Of a stretch of 64,000 bases of DNA, positions 35,032-44,462 are shown piece by piece. Made by a program: the position numbers and the translations under genes. A model generated the notes under the pieces. The model was not told the origin of the DNA and ran no database searches. It was given only the letters and a program-made list of their open reading frames with translations. The first letter of the stretch is position 1, and every line of letters begins with the position of its first letter. The stretch is from Hyaloperonospora brassicae (taxonomy: Eukaryota; Oomycota; Peronosporomycetes; Peronosporales; Peronosporaceae), in assembly GCA_947650285.1 (NCBI GenBank), contig CANTFL010001460.1, positions 1 through 64,000 of the forward strand, read 5' to 3'.

Positions 35032-36193
35032 CTACTGGCCCCGTCCATTTTTTAATGGTCCGTCTCGCTGTTGCGGCTTCGCAACAGCGCTGGACCCACG
35101 CATATTGCCCTTTATGGCAAATGGTCGTCCATTTCGATCAGTACTGTTTGGTACTGGGCGTGGAGCACTACACTCGTATGCGTAGTGCCCTGACTTCTGA
35201 CAGCGATTGCACCTCTGCAATCGCTTGTTCTGAAGAGCGAGGTCTCTCGCTCTCAACATAGCAGAGGTCCATTGGTTCTGGACCTCCGATCTCTTGTCGT
35301 CTCGGTGGACGATAAGAGTTTGAGCTAGCATGAGCCTGTCTCATGCTAAAGTCTTCCTGTTCCGCGGCTGATATCGCATCTTCTAGCGTAATTAGCTCAA
35401 GGCGGAACAGGTGGCTCCTGACGGGCCCTTCTGCGATCCCTTGCATGAACACCGTAATCAACGTGTGTTCATGTACTGGGTTGGCAGTTATACTACTCGC
35501 AAGGAGTCGTATATGCTGAGCGTAAGCGTGCACATCACGCTTACCCTGCTTGAGTTTCAGGAGCTCTGAACGAGCCCTGAACGAGCCCTGAACTCAGCCC
35601 GTGGCGGCTCAAACGTTTGTCTGAGCCGGGACTTGAAGTCATCTAGCGACCTAAACACGTTTGGGTCGCTACTCTCGAGCCCCAGGGACCAAGTTTTGGC
35701 ACGCCCTGCCAAGTGGGTCTGAGCAAATGTGAGTTCATTTGCTCATCCTCGACGCGACGAGTCCTCAGGGCTCTATCGATTCCGGCAAACCACAGTAACA
35801 GGGAGTCTTTCTCGACTCCTCTGTAGTTGGAGATGTCAACTTTCATGACTTCGGGACGACCCGCATGCGCCGTCCCGCCCACAGCAGCATGGAATTGCTG
35901 CTGTTTAACAGCTCTGTCTGTTGAGCACCGAGTTCTCTCAACTGCTCGGCCTGTCGAGAGCCTTGCTGGTGAAGCAAGGCTACTTTCTCCCTCTCGATGG
36001 CAAGTTCATTTTGAATGAACTTGGCGATAGCGGCATGTTGTTGGTCTATGTCTAGAGACTCCAACATGGCGCTAATGGCGAGTTCGCCTACGGTAGAACT
36101 CATTCGTTCTACCGCACCCCATTCGATGTCACTCAAATGGGTAAACCCTTCACGCGTGGCGTGAAAGGTGTCTTCTTCATCCGACATGTTCAT
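35032..36193 (-). pseudogene. Gag of E1, frameshifted
   Basis: Pieces at 36193-35843, 35882-35643, 35533-35168 and 35331-35032. Start 'MNMSDEEDTFHATREGF', capsid segment 'ISNYRGVEKDSLLLWFAGID', and zinc knuckle 'CNRCQKSGHYAYEC' (CX2CX4HX4C). Relative to E1t, one base is lost in the Gln-rich stretch near 35905 and an 11-bp duplication (GAACGAGCCCT) sits near 35570. This copy makes no full Gag. Confidence 0.85.
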
Positions 36194-36227
36194 GTTGGAT
36201 GTTGTGGTCCTTGGAAGGACTACGAAG

Positions 36228-36235
36228 TGCTACCA
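36228..36235 (-). promoter_or_regulatory. Primer-binding site core of E1 (TGGTAGCA)
   Basis: Two bases inside the 5' LTR on the minus strand lies TGGTAGCA, complementary to the 3' end ...TGCTACCA typical of initiator methionine tRNA. The match beyond eight bases is weak. Confidence 0.65.
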
Positions 36236-36237
36236 GG

Positions 36238-36629
36238 TGTAACGGGGCACACCCTTGCGTGAACTTAACGCAAGGGTTTTCGGTGCCCCGACAGACGTAC
36301 ACGTGGCAAGCGAGGAAGCGTAGGTAGGGTAAAAGCAGAACTGTTATAATAATATAATTAAGTCTTTTAACTACTGTCTCTTTGTTTGACTTAGCGTAAC
36401 TATACTAATATAACTGAGTGTATGGTGACGTCTCGTCACCACTCATTGCGCACGTCTTGCGGCGATTGGTGGGTTAATATCATCACGATATCAACCAATG
36501 AACAGACTCTTTGGTCGACCCTTCAATATCAACGCTTCGGTGGTATTGTCTAAAGAATATGCAAATTCATAATCTTTATTGTCACTTTCCTTAAAGTTAC
36601 AATTTCATGTAACGGGCTGCCCCGTTACA
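36238..36629 (-). repeat. 5' LTR of E1
   Basis: 392 bp with perfect 10-bp terminal inverted repeat TGTAACGGGG/CCCCGTTACA. Compared with the 3' LTR there are about 19 substitutions and no length change. Confidence 0.95.
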
Positions 36630-36634
36630 GGCAC
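36630..36634. repeat. Target-site duplication GGCAC, right
   Basis: Matches 28634-28638. Confidence 0.93.
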
Positions 36635-37040
36635 CTTATTTGATGTTACAAAGACATTGAACGAAAAATAGAAAAAATGAAACCCATGCGAGGGGGTTAA
36701 GTAATAGAGCTTCAACATCAACTATCTTTAGTCCGGTATACCTCGTTGGAGTGTTGTTAGCTCCGACTCTGGTGCACATTTCGATACATGCTAGTCATCA
36801 TGACTAGTTTAGATTCAACAAAATATATCAATATCTTACTCCTCATCTACTTCCAAAAGCACAGCCTTCACTACCATGAAGCTGAAAGCATTAAGCACCA
36901 AATCGAATCAAAACTGCAATGTGGATGCAAACTTCTAACGTGTTAGTGAGGGATGTTGCGGCGACATGTGCAGGATGTATATTGCATATTAGCTTAGTTG
37001 TATTGTTCTTTGGCACGGTAATATTGTGGGATGTTAGCGA
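36635..37040. other. No gene recognised
   Basis: Short AT-rich spacer to the right of E1, without recognised motifs. Confidence 0.5.
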
Positions 37041-37054
37041 TATCGACGGAGCAA

Positions 37055-37160
37055 CATATTGGCTCAGTCGTTTGGGAAGGGGGATTCCAATCGGGTGAGT
37101 GCGGGTTTGAGTCCCGCCGTGTGCAAGCTAATTGTGACTGATACTCACGACCTGGTGTTC
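37055..37160 (+). mobile_element. tRNA-derived SINE-like element (A and B boxes)
   Basis: TGGCTCAGTCG at 37060-37070 fits the pol III A box, and GGTTTGAGTCC at 37104-37114 fits the B box, flanked by GCGG/CCGC like a T stem. The spacing of about 34 bp matches a tRNA. No full cloverleaf forms, so I call a SINE head or degenerate tRNA. The boundaries and tail are not defined. Confidence 0.5.
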
Positions 37161-37566
37161 GGGGTTCACCAGAACTGCGACCCACCCGCAATTACGCCCC
37201 CCACAACCACGCAATCGTTTTCATTCTGCATATGACGAAGCAGAGTTATTACCAAAGGTATATTTCGAGACGTAACTACCCAGTGATAGGTAAAACAAAA
37301 AGAGGTGGGGACAAGGCACGAAATCGGTGGCTGAGAGTCACCGGCTTCTACCAGCCATTCGTTTTTGGGGATAAAGACAACATAAATACAACTCACTTTT
37401 AGGTTTTGATCCCCGGCCGTAAGCCGTCTTCATCCTAGTGACAGCTCCATAGCCTAGTAAGTTTTTAACAGTTCGAGCGCGTCGAAACATCTCCCTCCTG
37501 TTGCTCCAACGTGTATTTGTGGCATACTCACTTGTGGGACCGCAATTTCGGCTTGTGATTGGATAA

Positions 37567-38427
37567 TACTATGTGCCTACGTGCGAAACGTGTCAACGAC
37601 TTAAATCCTCAGCTCACGCGGTGGCGCCACTAGCTAGTTTACCTGTACCCTCTGGGTTTTGGGAGCCCATAATCCTGAATTTAATGTTTGGTTTACCGAA
37701 AGATGCGTATAGCAATACGGGTATTGTGGTCTTTGTTGACCGATTTAGCAAGATGGGTCACTTGGCGGCTGTGCCAGATACCATTAATGGTGAAGGCACA
37801 GCGACGCTGTTTATTAATCGAGTGTTTCGACAACACGGTTTACCGGTGGCAATTATCTCTGATAGAGTTTCTCGTTACATTGGAAAGTTTTGGAAATCCG
37901 TCTTCAAGGTGCTCGGCACAAATTTGGACATATACACAGCGGATCGTTCGCAGACCGATGGTCAGACCGAGCGAATGAAAAGAGTTATCGGTGATATATT
38001 ACGAAGTATTTGCGCTACTACAACAAAATGTTGGAGCTCGATGCTTCCTGTCGTTGAATTTGGGTCCAACAAAGCTGTTCATACCTCTACATAGTTTACT
38101 ACGTTCTTTGTGAACTGCCTCACACACACCCTCGCGTTCCGTTAACGCTACCACTCCGTGATTCAGGGCTTGGTGTGGGATACATTGCCGACCGACTTGC
38201 TGATATCAGCTCTGATTCTTTTCACAAACAGGTAAGCAGATATCTCGCAACGCGATTGAATGTCTTACAAGATTTGTGTGACGCACTGGCTGATAGCCAA
38301 GACAAGCAGAAGGAACAAGCTGATGCTGAAGGCAGATGTTGTATTGAACGTTATGAGGTCGAAAACCAAGTTCTATTTAATGCTAAAAACCTACCTTCAA
38401 AGGTAGTGTCTGCTGTCTTCTAATAAA
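37567..38427 (+). pseudogene. Integrase fragment of an older Ty3/Gypsy element (E3), left part
   Basis: Plus-strand reading 'PTCETCQRLKSSAHAVAPL' (integrase zinc finger end), 'IVVFVDRFSKMGHLAAVPD', 'QTDGQTERMKRVIGDILR'. The first catalytic Asp is Asn ('LNLMFGLPKD'), and there is a stop after 'NKAVHTST', so it is dead. The reading is cut at 38427 by E2 and resumes at 50817. Confidence 0.88.
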
Positions 38428-39518
38428 TGTGGTGGAGTGGGTCGCCAAAATCGATTGGCGTGACTCCAAACCGCCCACTGTGCCGGACTGCCGACTTGAG
38501 GGGGGGGGGGGGGTACTCCTATTCCGCTTGGATCTTAAACTCACCTTGTGTACCCGTCGGCTTGGCGGGTATCACTCTTCGGAGGACGTGGCGATGTAGT
38601 TAGATGTCGGTCTTGGTGTGTGTCGACCTTGGGAGCCCCGAGCGGATATGCTTCAGTCGGGGTCCAGTTAGGGCAGCCACTCGGTCAACTTGGTTGAGAG
38701 TGGACTTATAACCAGAGTTCTCAGGGCTAGTAGCGCCTGGCCTTTGCTTGTCTCAGGGGTGTTAACCGCCTGGCCTTTATGTGTCCTCTCCCTTACCACT
38801 AGGGTATGGAGACCGCTTCCTATAGCGGGATTGAGTTGGGGGGGGGCTACTCCACGAACCTACAGGCCAATATACTTCCTGGGGTTCTATTTGCACTTGA
38901 GTCTTACCAGCACTGTCTATTCAACGGGTGGGCCAAATAGATCCCTGGACCGGAACAGGTTGGTCGACTTACAAGCTTCTTGGCTCACGAGACGTGTGGC
39001 TTGGATCGCAAATTGAGTAGTAATTAATAATGTCCTATCCTTTAACCTCCTTTACTCTGTACTTGCCTTACACCTGGACTCACTATGATGAGTGGTCAGG
39101 GACGCTTGATATTGATAGTCCGGGTCGGCCGATGGATGACCAGGTCGGCCCTTGGGTGACCGAGGTCGCCTTGATCGGCCTTATCCACCGAAGGGTGACC
39201 GGGTCGGCCCTTGGGTGACCGAGGTCGCCTTGATAGGCCGTGCCCACCAAATGGTGACCAGGTCGGCCGATGGGTGACAGAGACCGCCTTGGTTGACCGA
39301 GGCCGCCTTGGTCGGCCGTACCTACCGACGTGTGGCCCGGTCGACCGACGAGTGGTTGAGAACGATCCGCATTGGTGCCGCTCTCAACGGCTGGAACCCA
39401 ACGGCCGCTTCTCCTCTGTGGCTCCTTGGCCTCCAGTCCTTTTCCGATCGCGAGGTTCCTGTCCCTCCGGTCCATCCCTCCTTGAGTCTATCCTTTCTAG
39501 AAAGTTCGCTTTACCACA
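38428..39518 (-). repeat. 3' LTR of E2 (1091 bp)
   Basis: Begins TGTGGTGGAGTGGGTCGCC and ends TTTACCACA (terminal inverted repeat TGTGGT/ACCACA). Close to the plus-strand left end is a hairpin GTCGCCAA/TTGGCGTGAC, then a run of 14 G (38500-38513). Near the right end are tandem blocks rich in GGTCGGCC and GACCGAGGTCGCC (about 39118-39330). Confidence 0.95.
39118..39330. repeat. Tandem GGTCGGCC/GACCGAGG blocks in the E2 LTR
   Basis: Degenerate units of roughly 35-70 bp built from GGTCGGCC, GGGTGACC and GAGGTCGCCTTG; the same array is in the other LTR (about 50416-50628). Confidence 0.8.
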
Positions 39519-39558
39519 GCCGCCCCTTGCACTTGCTCAGCCGTACAGCGGTTCGAGC

Positions 39559-41393
39559 ATGAGTACGTCTACGCAGGGACCCGACCCCTCCACTGAGGGT
39601 CTGTCCTCCACTCCTGCCTCGCCGATCCGCGGACATCCGGCCGAGGTCCTTGGCCAAGCAAACGACATTTCATCATTGCCGGTCTCGCCATCGTTGGAGT
39701 CGCCCCCCGCCACTTCTGGGATGACACCGCCCCCAGCCACGTCTGCCCCTCCGGTCGTCGCCGCATCTCTAGTCGCTGCAGTCATTACCGCTCCCGTCGA
39801 GGTCGACCCGGCCATACCGGCCACCTTCAGCAGCGGTAGTGCAACACCCAGCGTGGTTCCAGTTGATGTCGTGAGGATGCTTCGCCGGGTCGAGGCTTGC
39901 GAGAGTCGGCTGGCGCTGATGTCTCCCTCCCCACTAAACGGGCCCTCCGCTGTGAGCGCTTAGAGCGGGAGCTTGGTGACCTTCGTGCACTCGTGTCGCG
40001 TCTCGACGGGAAGTTGCGGCACGAGATGGCACAGACCGACCACTGGAGGCGCCAAGTCGAATTTCGACATAGTCGGCTCTCCCTCCTCGTGGCTGAGCTC
40101 GGCCACTCGGACTTTTTGACGGAGCCCGTGGAGGGTGAAGCCGACGGAGAGACTAGTCTTCCCCAGGTCGCTGACACTGCACAAGTGTCGGGCCCCGACA
40201 CCACCACCCCCCAAAGTGGTCGGCCGCTTGCTTCCGTGACCGGTAAGCGGCCTCTTCGGCAAGCTTTTCGCGCTCCATCCAAGACGTCCAAACGAGCAAA
40301 AGTCGACTCGTTGAGCACCCCGAAGGAGGGGCCGATGGCTCCGAAAGGTCCGAAGACGGCCTCTTCACCGCTCCCCACAGCTGCCACCGACACAAGCCTC
40401 AGCTCGGACAGCGAGCCCATCCAGGCTGCCATGTTGAGGTCTCGGTCTTCTCACCGCCGGCCGAAGGTCGCCTCTCCTTCTCCTCTCACAGCTGCGGTTC
40501 CAGAGCCAAAAATACCGACACCTCGGTATCTCTCCATGGTCACATCCGGATCGTCTGGATTCGGGCATGAATCTCCCCGTCCGAAGACGGGCGACCGTCC
40601 GGTGACTTGCAGCTCTCCTACGTCGGAGGGCGAATATCTTTTCCCGGCAGAGTCCATGATCCCCGGGTCGACGCGGGTGAGAATTTTCACCGCCAGTGAA
40701 GTGGCGCCCTGGTCGGTGGACTTGGTCAATACCTGGTCCCTGGTCACCCTGACCCCGGACGACTTGGGCGACCGATTGGAGTTACCTTGGGGATGGTTCG
40801 GCCCACCCGATGGGTGTCTCGATCGTCCGGCGCGTTGGAAAACTTCGCTGGTCACCCCTTCCATGGTTGAGGGATTGCTGGCGTCACAGCCTTGGGTGGT
40901 TGCGAAGGTCGCTTTTCCCCCAGTGTCGTTCAGACTGGAAGGCTGGTTCGCCGACCTGGCTGGGGCGTATTTCAAGTTCGAGAATGAACATTCCCAAGCG
41001 CTCTGGGAGGCCACCCACTGTCTCTAAATTTCGAAAGACCAAGCTCGCGCCAGCTCCTTCCTGGCTTCGTACTACAATGCTCGGAAGAAACGGCGGAGCA
41101 GGGCGACTTTGGCGTGGCGGGAAATTCTTAACCGAATCTTTGAGGATATGGCGGCTCTTCGGTGCGACTTGGACATTCTTCTGGACCCCTTCTTCCGTCA
41201 CCTGCCTCGAGCTCGCCGAGTGGTATACTGGTTTCCGGGATGTGAGGAGGGGTCGGATCCGGTCGACCTACTGGCCGCTCTTCAGCTCTCGGACTCTACG
41301 TGGCCATGGCTCTCCCAGTACCGACTCACCTCAGAGCCCCACCCAGGGACCAAGGTCGCTCGCCTCCAAAACAAGTTCGTTCCTCCTTCGTAG
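39559..41393 (+). pseudogene. Antisense ORF of E2 (aORF2), broken
   Basis: On the strand opposite gag-pol an ATG 40 bp behind the 3' LTR opens a Ser/Thr/Pro-rich reading ('MSTSTQGPDPSTEGLSS'). One frame change near 39955 and one stop (TAA, 41025-41027) interrupt about 610 codons. After the shift come a coiled coil ('CERLERELGDLRALVSRL', 'WRRQVEFRHSRLSLLVAEL'), a basic cluster 'SKTSKRAKVDS', a low-complexity stretch, and a folded-looking C-terminal part ('LVTLTPDDLGDRLELPWGW', 'LEGWFADLAGAYFKFENEH', 'RRVVYWFPGCEEGSDPVDLL'). It ends 337 bp before the end of pol, so there is no overlap. No family is recognised. The plan (disordered N-terminus, coiled coil, basic NLS-like patch) resembles aORF1 without clear sequence similarity. 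Confidence 0.65.
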
Positions 41394-41536
41394 GTATAAT
41401 CCCTCGAATCAACACATTTTTCGTTATGCTGTTCGTGTGTCCATCGTCACCTAATTGCCTGTTACTCCCATTCCATCTGGCGTAACGTCGTCTTAGCCTC
41501 TCCTGGCTGTCATAACCGTTCGGCCGACGACCCAGC

Positions 41537-41630
41537 CGACCATCAGATCGACCCGGCCGACCATCAGATCGGCCGGGTCGACCATCAGATCGGCCGGGTC
41601 GACCATCAGATCGGCCGGGTCGGCTAATCA
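41537..41630. repeat. 21-bp tandem repeat between aORF2 and pol of E2
   Basis: Unit GACCATCAGATCGGCCGGGT plus C, about four copies. The first copy carries the second half inverted (ACCCGGCC). It lies in the gap where the two convergent readings end. Confidence 0.85.
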
Positions 41631-41729
41631 ACGGGCAGTCCGAACTATCGATGGGCAGGCCGATCAGCAAACGGCTAGGTCTATCTGGTCGGCTAGGTCC
41701 ACACGGCCGACCAGGCCTTCTCCCCACGA

Positions 41730-42263
41730 CTAGTCTTCATGGTTCTGCATCACGTCAAAACGTTTATAATTCGTCACTTCGCGTTCAAACTCCCGTAATA
41801 AAGCTCCACAATTCAAGTTCACTTCGTCGACCCACGAGGGGTCCGCGTAACCCTTTCAACGGATTAAAAATTCACGCCGTTGCCGACCATACCGCGTCTT
41901 TTTGTCGACCCGACTCTCCAAAATCTCTTCGACCTCGTACTCACCCTTCTCCAGTTCACGCGTCCAGCTATCTTCGGGCAACAAGCATTCGTCAAAGTCA
42001 ATCCGATCAGCCTCGTCAACCGTCAAACGATTATTGGGTCGATCAGGGAACTCCCTGACTCTCTTCAGCTTTGACACATAAACAATCGGGAATAGTCTAT
42101 ACTTCGTATTTCTCACCTCCAACCGGACAGCATGTTCACCAACTAAGTCCAACACTCGAAATGGACCATGCCAGAGGTGAGCCAACTTTTTGGCGTATCC
42201 CTCCTTCACCCAATCTAGGTAGAGCCAAACTTGGGTACCTGGCTGGAACTTATGGTCGGCCAC
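41730..42263 (-). pseudogene. Pol C-terminus of E2 with chromodomain
   Basis: Reads integrase C-terminal part ('KFQPGTQVWLYLDWVKEGYA', 'LWHGPFRVLDL') then chromodomain 'YEVEEILESRVDKKTRYGRQ' continuing R-x-K-G-Y-A-D-P-S-W. A TGA at about 41856 replaces the conserved Trp codon (TGG to TGA) of the chromodomain; past it the frame stays open to a TAG at 41730-41732. Confidence 0.85.
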
Positions 42264-42347
42264 TTGTTCGTTATGAGCGAGAACCCGGGCTTGACTCGAC
42301 GACCGCAGGCACTCGTTTGCCTGTTCCCTTGCACGATGGTAGTGACT

Positions 42348-42989
42348 TTAAATGTGGTACCTATACCTTCGAGCCCTTGCTCCTTTATACTTGGTGTTCA
42401 CCACTGGCAAAGTCGCTTCCAGAGTGGTTTTAGCATCCCAGCCGTGGACCAAGCAGAAAGGTGTTTCCTTCCGCACTCTATCGTGAGCCGTGTTCAGGGC
42501 GAACATCAGCCGTTCAGCGTAGTCGTCCCAATCCTGCTGTGCCACATCTGAAACGTACATCTTGATAGACCTCGTCAGGGTCTGGACCATTCTTTCCGCA
42601 GTTCCATTTGCCTGGGGTCTGTAGGCCATAGTCGCCCGTTGACGCTGACCCACCATGCGATTAAACGCTCGCAAGAAGTCCGACATAAAACCAGGTTCCC
42701 GGTCATGTCGGATCACCTCGCTTGCCCCGAAACGTCGAAAAACACACTCTTCATATCCTTCGGCCACCGTCTGAGCTGTTCGCGAGGCGCTTGCCTTGGC
42801 CATCACGTACCCCGTAAATAGGTCGACCCAAATTAATAACTCGGTGTTCCCCTTGTGTGACTTGGGCAATGAAGGGATATGGTCCATTGCTATGACTTGG
42901 AAAGGGTAGGTCGCCTCGATATTACCTGGGGTTGTTCCTTGAAGGGTAGGCCCTCCTTTTCCCGTCTCACAATCCACGCATAGACCCAC
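42348..42989 (-). pseudogene. Integrase core of E2
   Basis: 213-codon frame with zinc-finger end ('CVDCETGKGG'), catalytic Asp in 'VIAMDHIPSLP', second Asp in 'IRHDREPGFMSDF' and Glu in 'PQANGTAERMVQTL'. All three acidic residues are kept, but neighbours are in other frames. Confidence 0.88.
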
Positions 42990-43019
42990 GTTTCGCTGTA
43001 CACTCTGAAATAACTTCCT

Positions 43020-43829
43020 TCAGTGACAATAACGCCGAATCCGGTAGTAGGTACGGCCGATCCCTTGGTGTCCACCTTCCAGACTGGTGTGATAATGATG
43101 TAATATGTCAGTCTGGAGGGCCTCGTGTATTACCAATCGGGCGGTCAATCCTCGGTCGTCCTCATCGGCCTTGTACCCAGGGCAGTACACCAATAGACCT
43201 TCTTCACTGACTTCATAATCTATAGCCATCTTGCTGCACGACTGTGCTGATTCGGCCGACAGGCCGCCCAGATCCCCTTTCAAGTATGCTTTTGATTCCA
43301 CAATCCAGCTCTCCTCCTCCTGAGCCTTCCGGATGCGTTCCATCCTCAGCTGTTGTATCCCATTCTCTTGCCTCGTGTCACTGGATATCTGGATAGGTGA
43401 TCTGGATCGGGTCACTGCAAATATTTTTGCTGTCCGACTCGGGTCCCTGGGAACCAACAGCTTCGGCAACCGATTTATTTCTTCCAACCCGGGCCACTCT
43501 TCCTTCGGTATCGACTCGACCCCTCCTTGCCTGTGCAACGCTTCACTAGCCAGTTGGTCTGCACTCTGATTCCAGTCGCGTTTCACGTGGAGTATCTCGT
43601 GAGAGGTCCACGCTTGAAGCTTACTCAGAGCTTTCCCCTTCAATATGGTTAGTCCTGCATCCTTACACTCAATTTCGCCACGCATCTGTCGAACGACCAG
43701 ATTGGAGTCTCCGCAAATAATTAACCGTCGTCGTTCCAATGGATCTAGAAATTCAAAACCCAGCAGCATGCCTTCGTACTCAGCCTCATTCACCGTGGAT
43801 ACCTTGAGATATTTCGAGGCGGCGCTCAC
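43020..43829 (-). pseudogene. Second (archaeal-type) RNase H of E2
   Basis: The domain starts in the previous frame with 'MSFDGSARVKQGGGSCSAVV' (strand 1, Asp kept) and continues here with 'VNEAEYEGMLLGFEFL' (N-x-A-E-Y-E), 'LIICGDSNLVVRQMRGEIEC' (G-D-S) and 'VKRDWNQSADQLASEAL' (N-x-x-A-D-x-L-A). This is a complete set of RNase HI catalytic motifs of the kind called aRNH, additional to the native domain before it. A zinc-finger-like integrase N-terminus ('YHTSLEGGHQGIGRTYYRIR') follows. Confidence 0.85.
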
Positions 43830-43850
43830 TATCGACCATGTAGGTAAGCT

Positions 43851-44318
43851 TCATACCACCGCGCTACATGATCCACCTCCTTGTTTCACGCGAGCCGACC
43901 CATCGAAACTCATCACATATAATTCTTCATGTCCTATTACGGTGGGCGGGAACAAGTTGACCTTGTGTTTCGCCTGTTTTTTAGGCGCAATGGCCGATAG
44001 GATCGAGTCCACGCTCTCACGAGGGGTAATGCTAGCTGCCAACGCCCCTAGTACCTGGTCTTCTCCCTTCTTACACTTGACTACCTCTAAAGTCCACTGA
44101 GACAAGAGAGCCGCCCAATTCCCCAAACGCACCTGTAACCCGGAGGATTTCACCAACCAGGCTAACGTCGAGTGTCTTGTTAATACCTTGAGGGGTCGGG
44201 TGACCAACATCGTAAAACAGCTCTCCAAAATTCGCAACAAGGCCAACACCTCCTTTTCCACAGTACTGTAATTCAATTCGTTGGCCTTTAGAGTCCGGCT
44301 CGTAAATGTCACAGGCAT
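43851..44318 (-). pseudogene. Native Ty3-type RNase H of E2
   Basis: 'VTFTSRTLKANELNYSTVEK' and 'EVLALLRILESCF' belong to the ordinary Ty3/Gypsy RNase H that follows RT; the last catalytic part is degraded. The C-terminal end of this frame already holds strand 1 of the second RNase H. Confidence 0.82.
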
Positions 44319-44462
44319 AAGAGTACCTTCCTAGTTCTGCACCAATGCCGCTGATATGGCCCACTCACTCGCATAAACAATTATCACTGCTTCTTTCGCA
44401 GGGTCGAAGTGTCGTAAAATTGGTGCGGTAGCCACCTTGTTTTTTAGCATAGCAAAAGCTAC

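Larger units (their letters stand above)
28639..36629 (-). mobile_element. Complete Ty3/Gypsy chromodomain retrotransposon E1 (7991 bp)
   Basis: Both 392-bp LTRs, the 5-bp target duplication, primer-binding site, polypurine tract, gag, protease, RT, RNase H, integrase and a terminal chromodomain are present on the minus strand in the order of a chromovirus-type Ty3/Gypsy element. In addition a 534-codon frame runs antisense between pol and the 3' LTR. I count 19 differences between the two LTRs (about 4.8%), so the insertion is not recent, and gag and pol carry several frame breaks. The parts I inspected along the element are tiled by short inverted repeats. Confidence 0.95.

Noticed and set aside
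37166..37396. 76-codon minus frame as a gene
   Set aside because: No motif, and it overlaps the flank of the SINE-like region.
38500..38513. G run in the E2 LTR as a functional G-quadruplex
   Set aside because: A single homopolymer of 14 or 18 G; its length may be slippage or a sequencing artefact.
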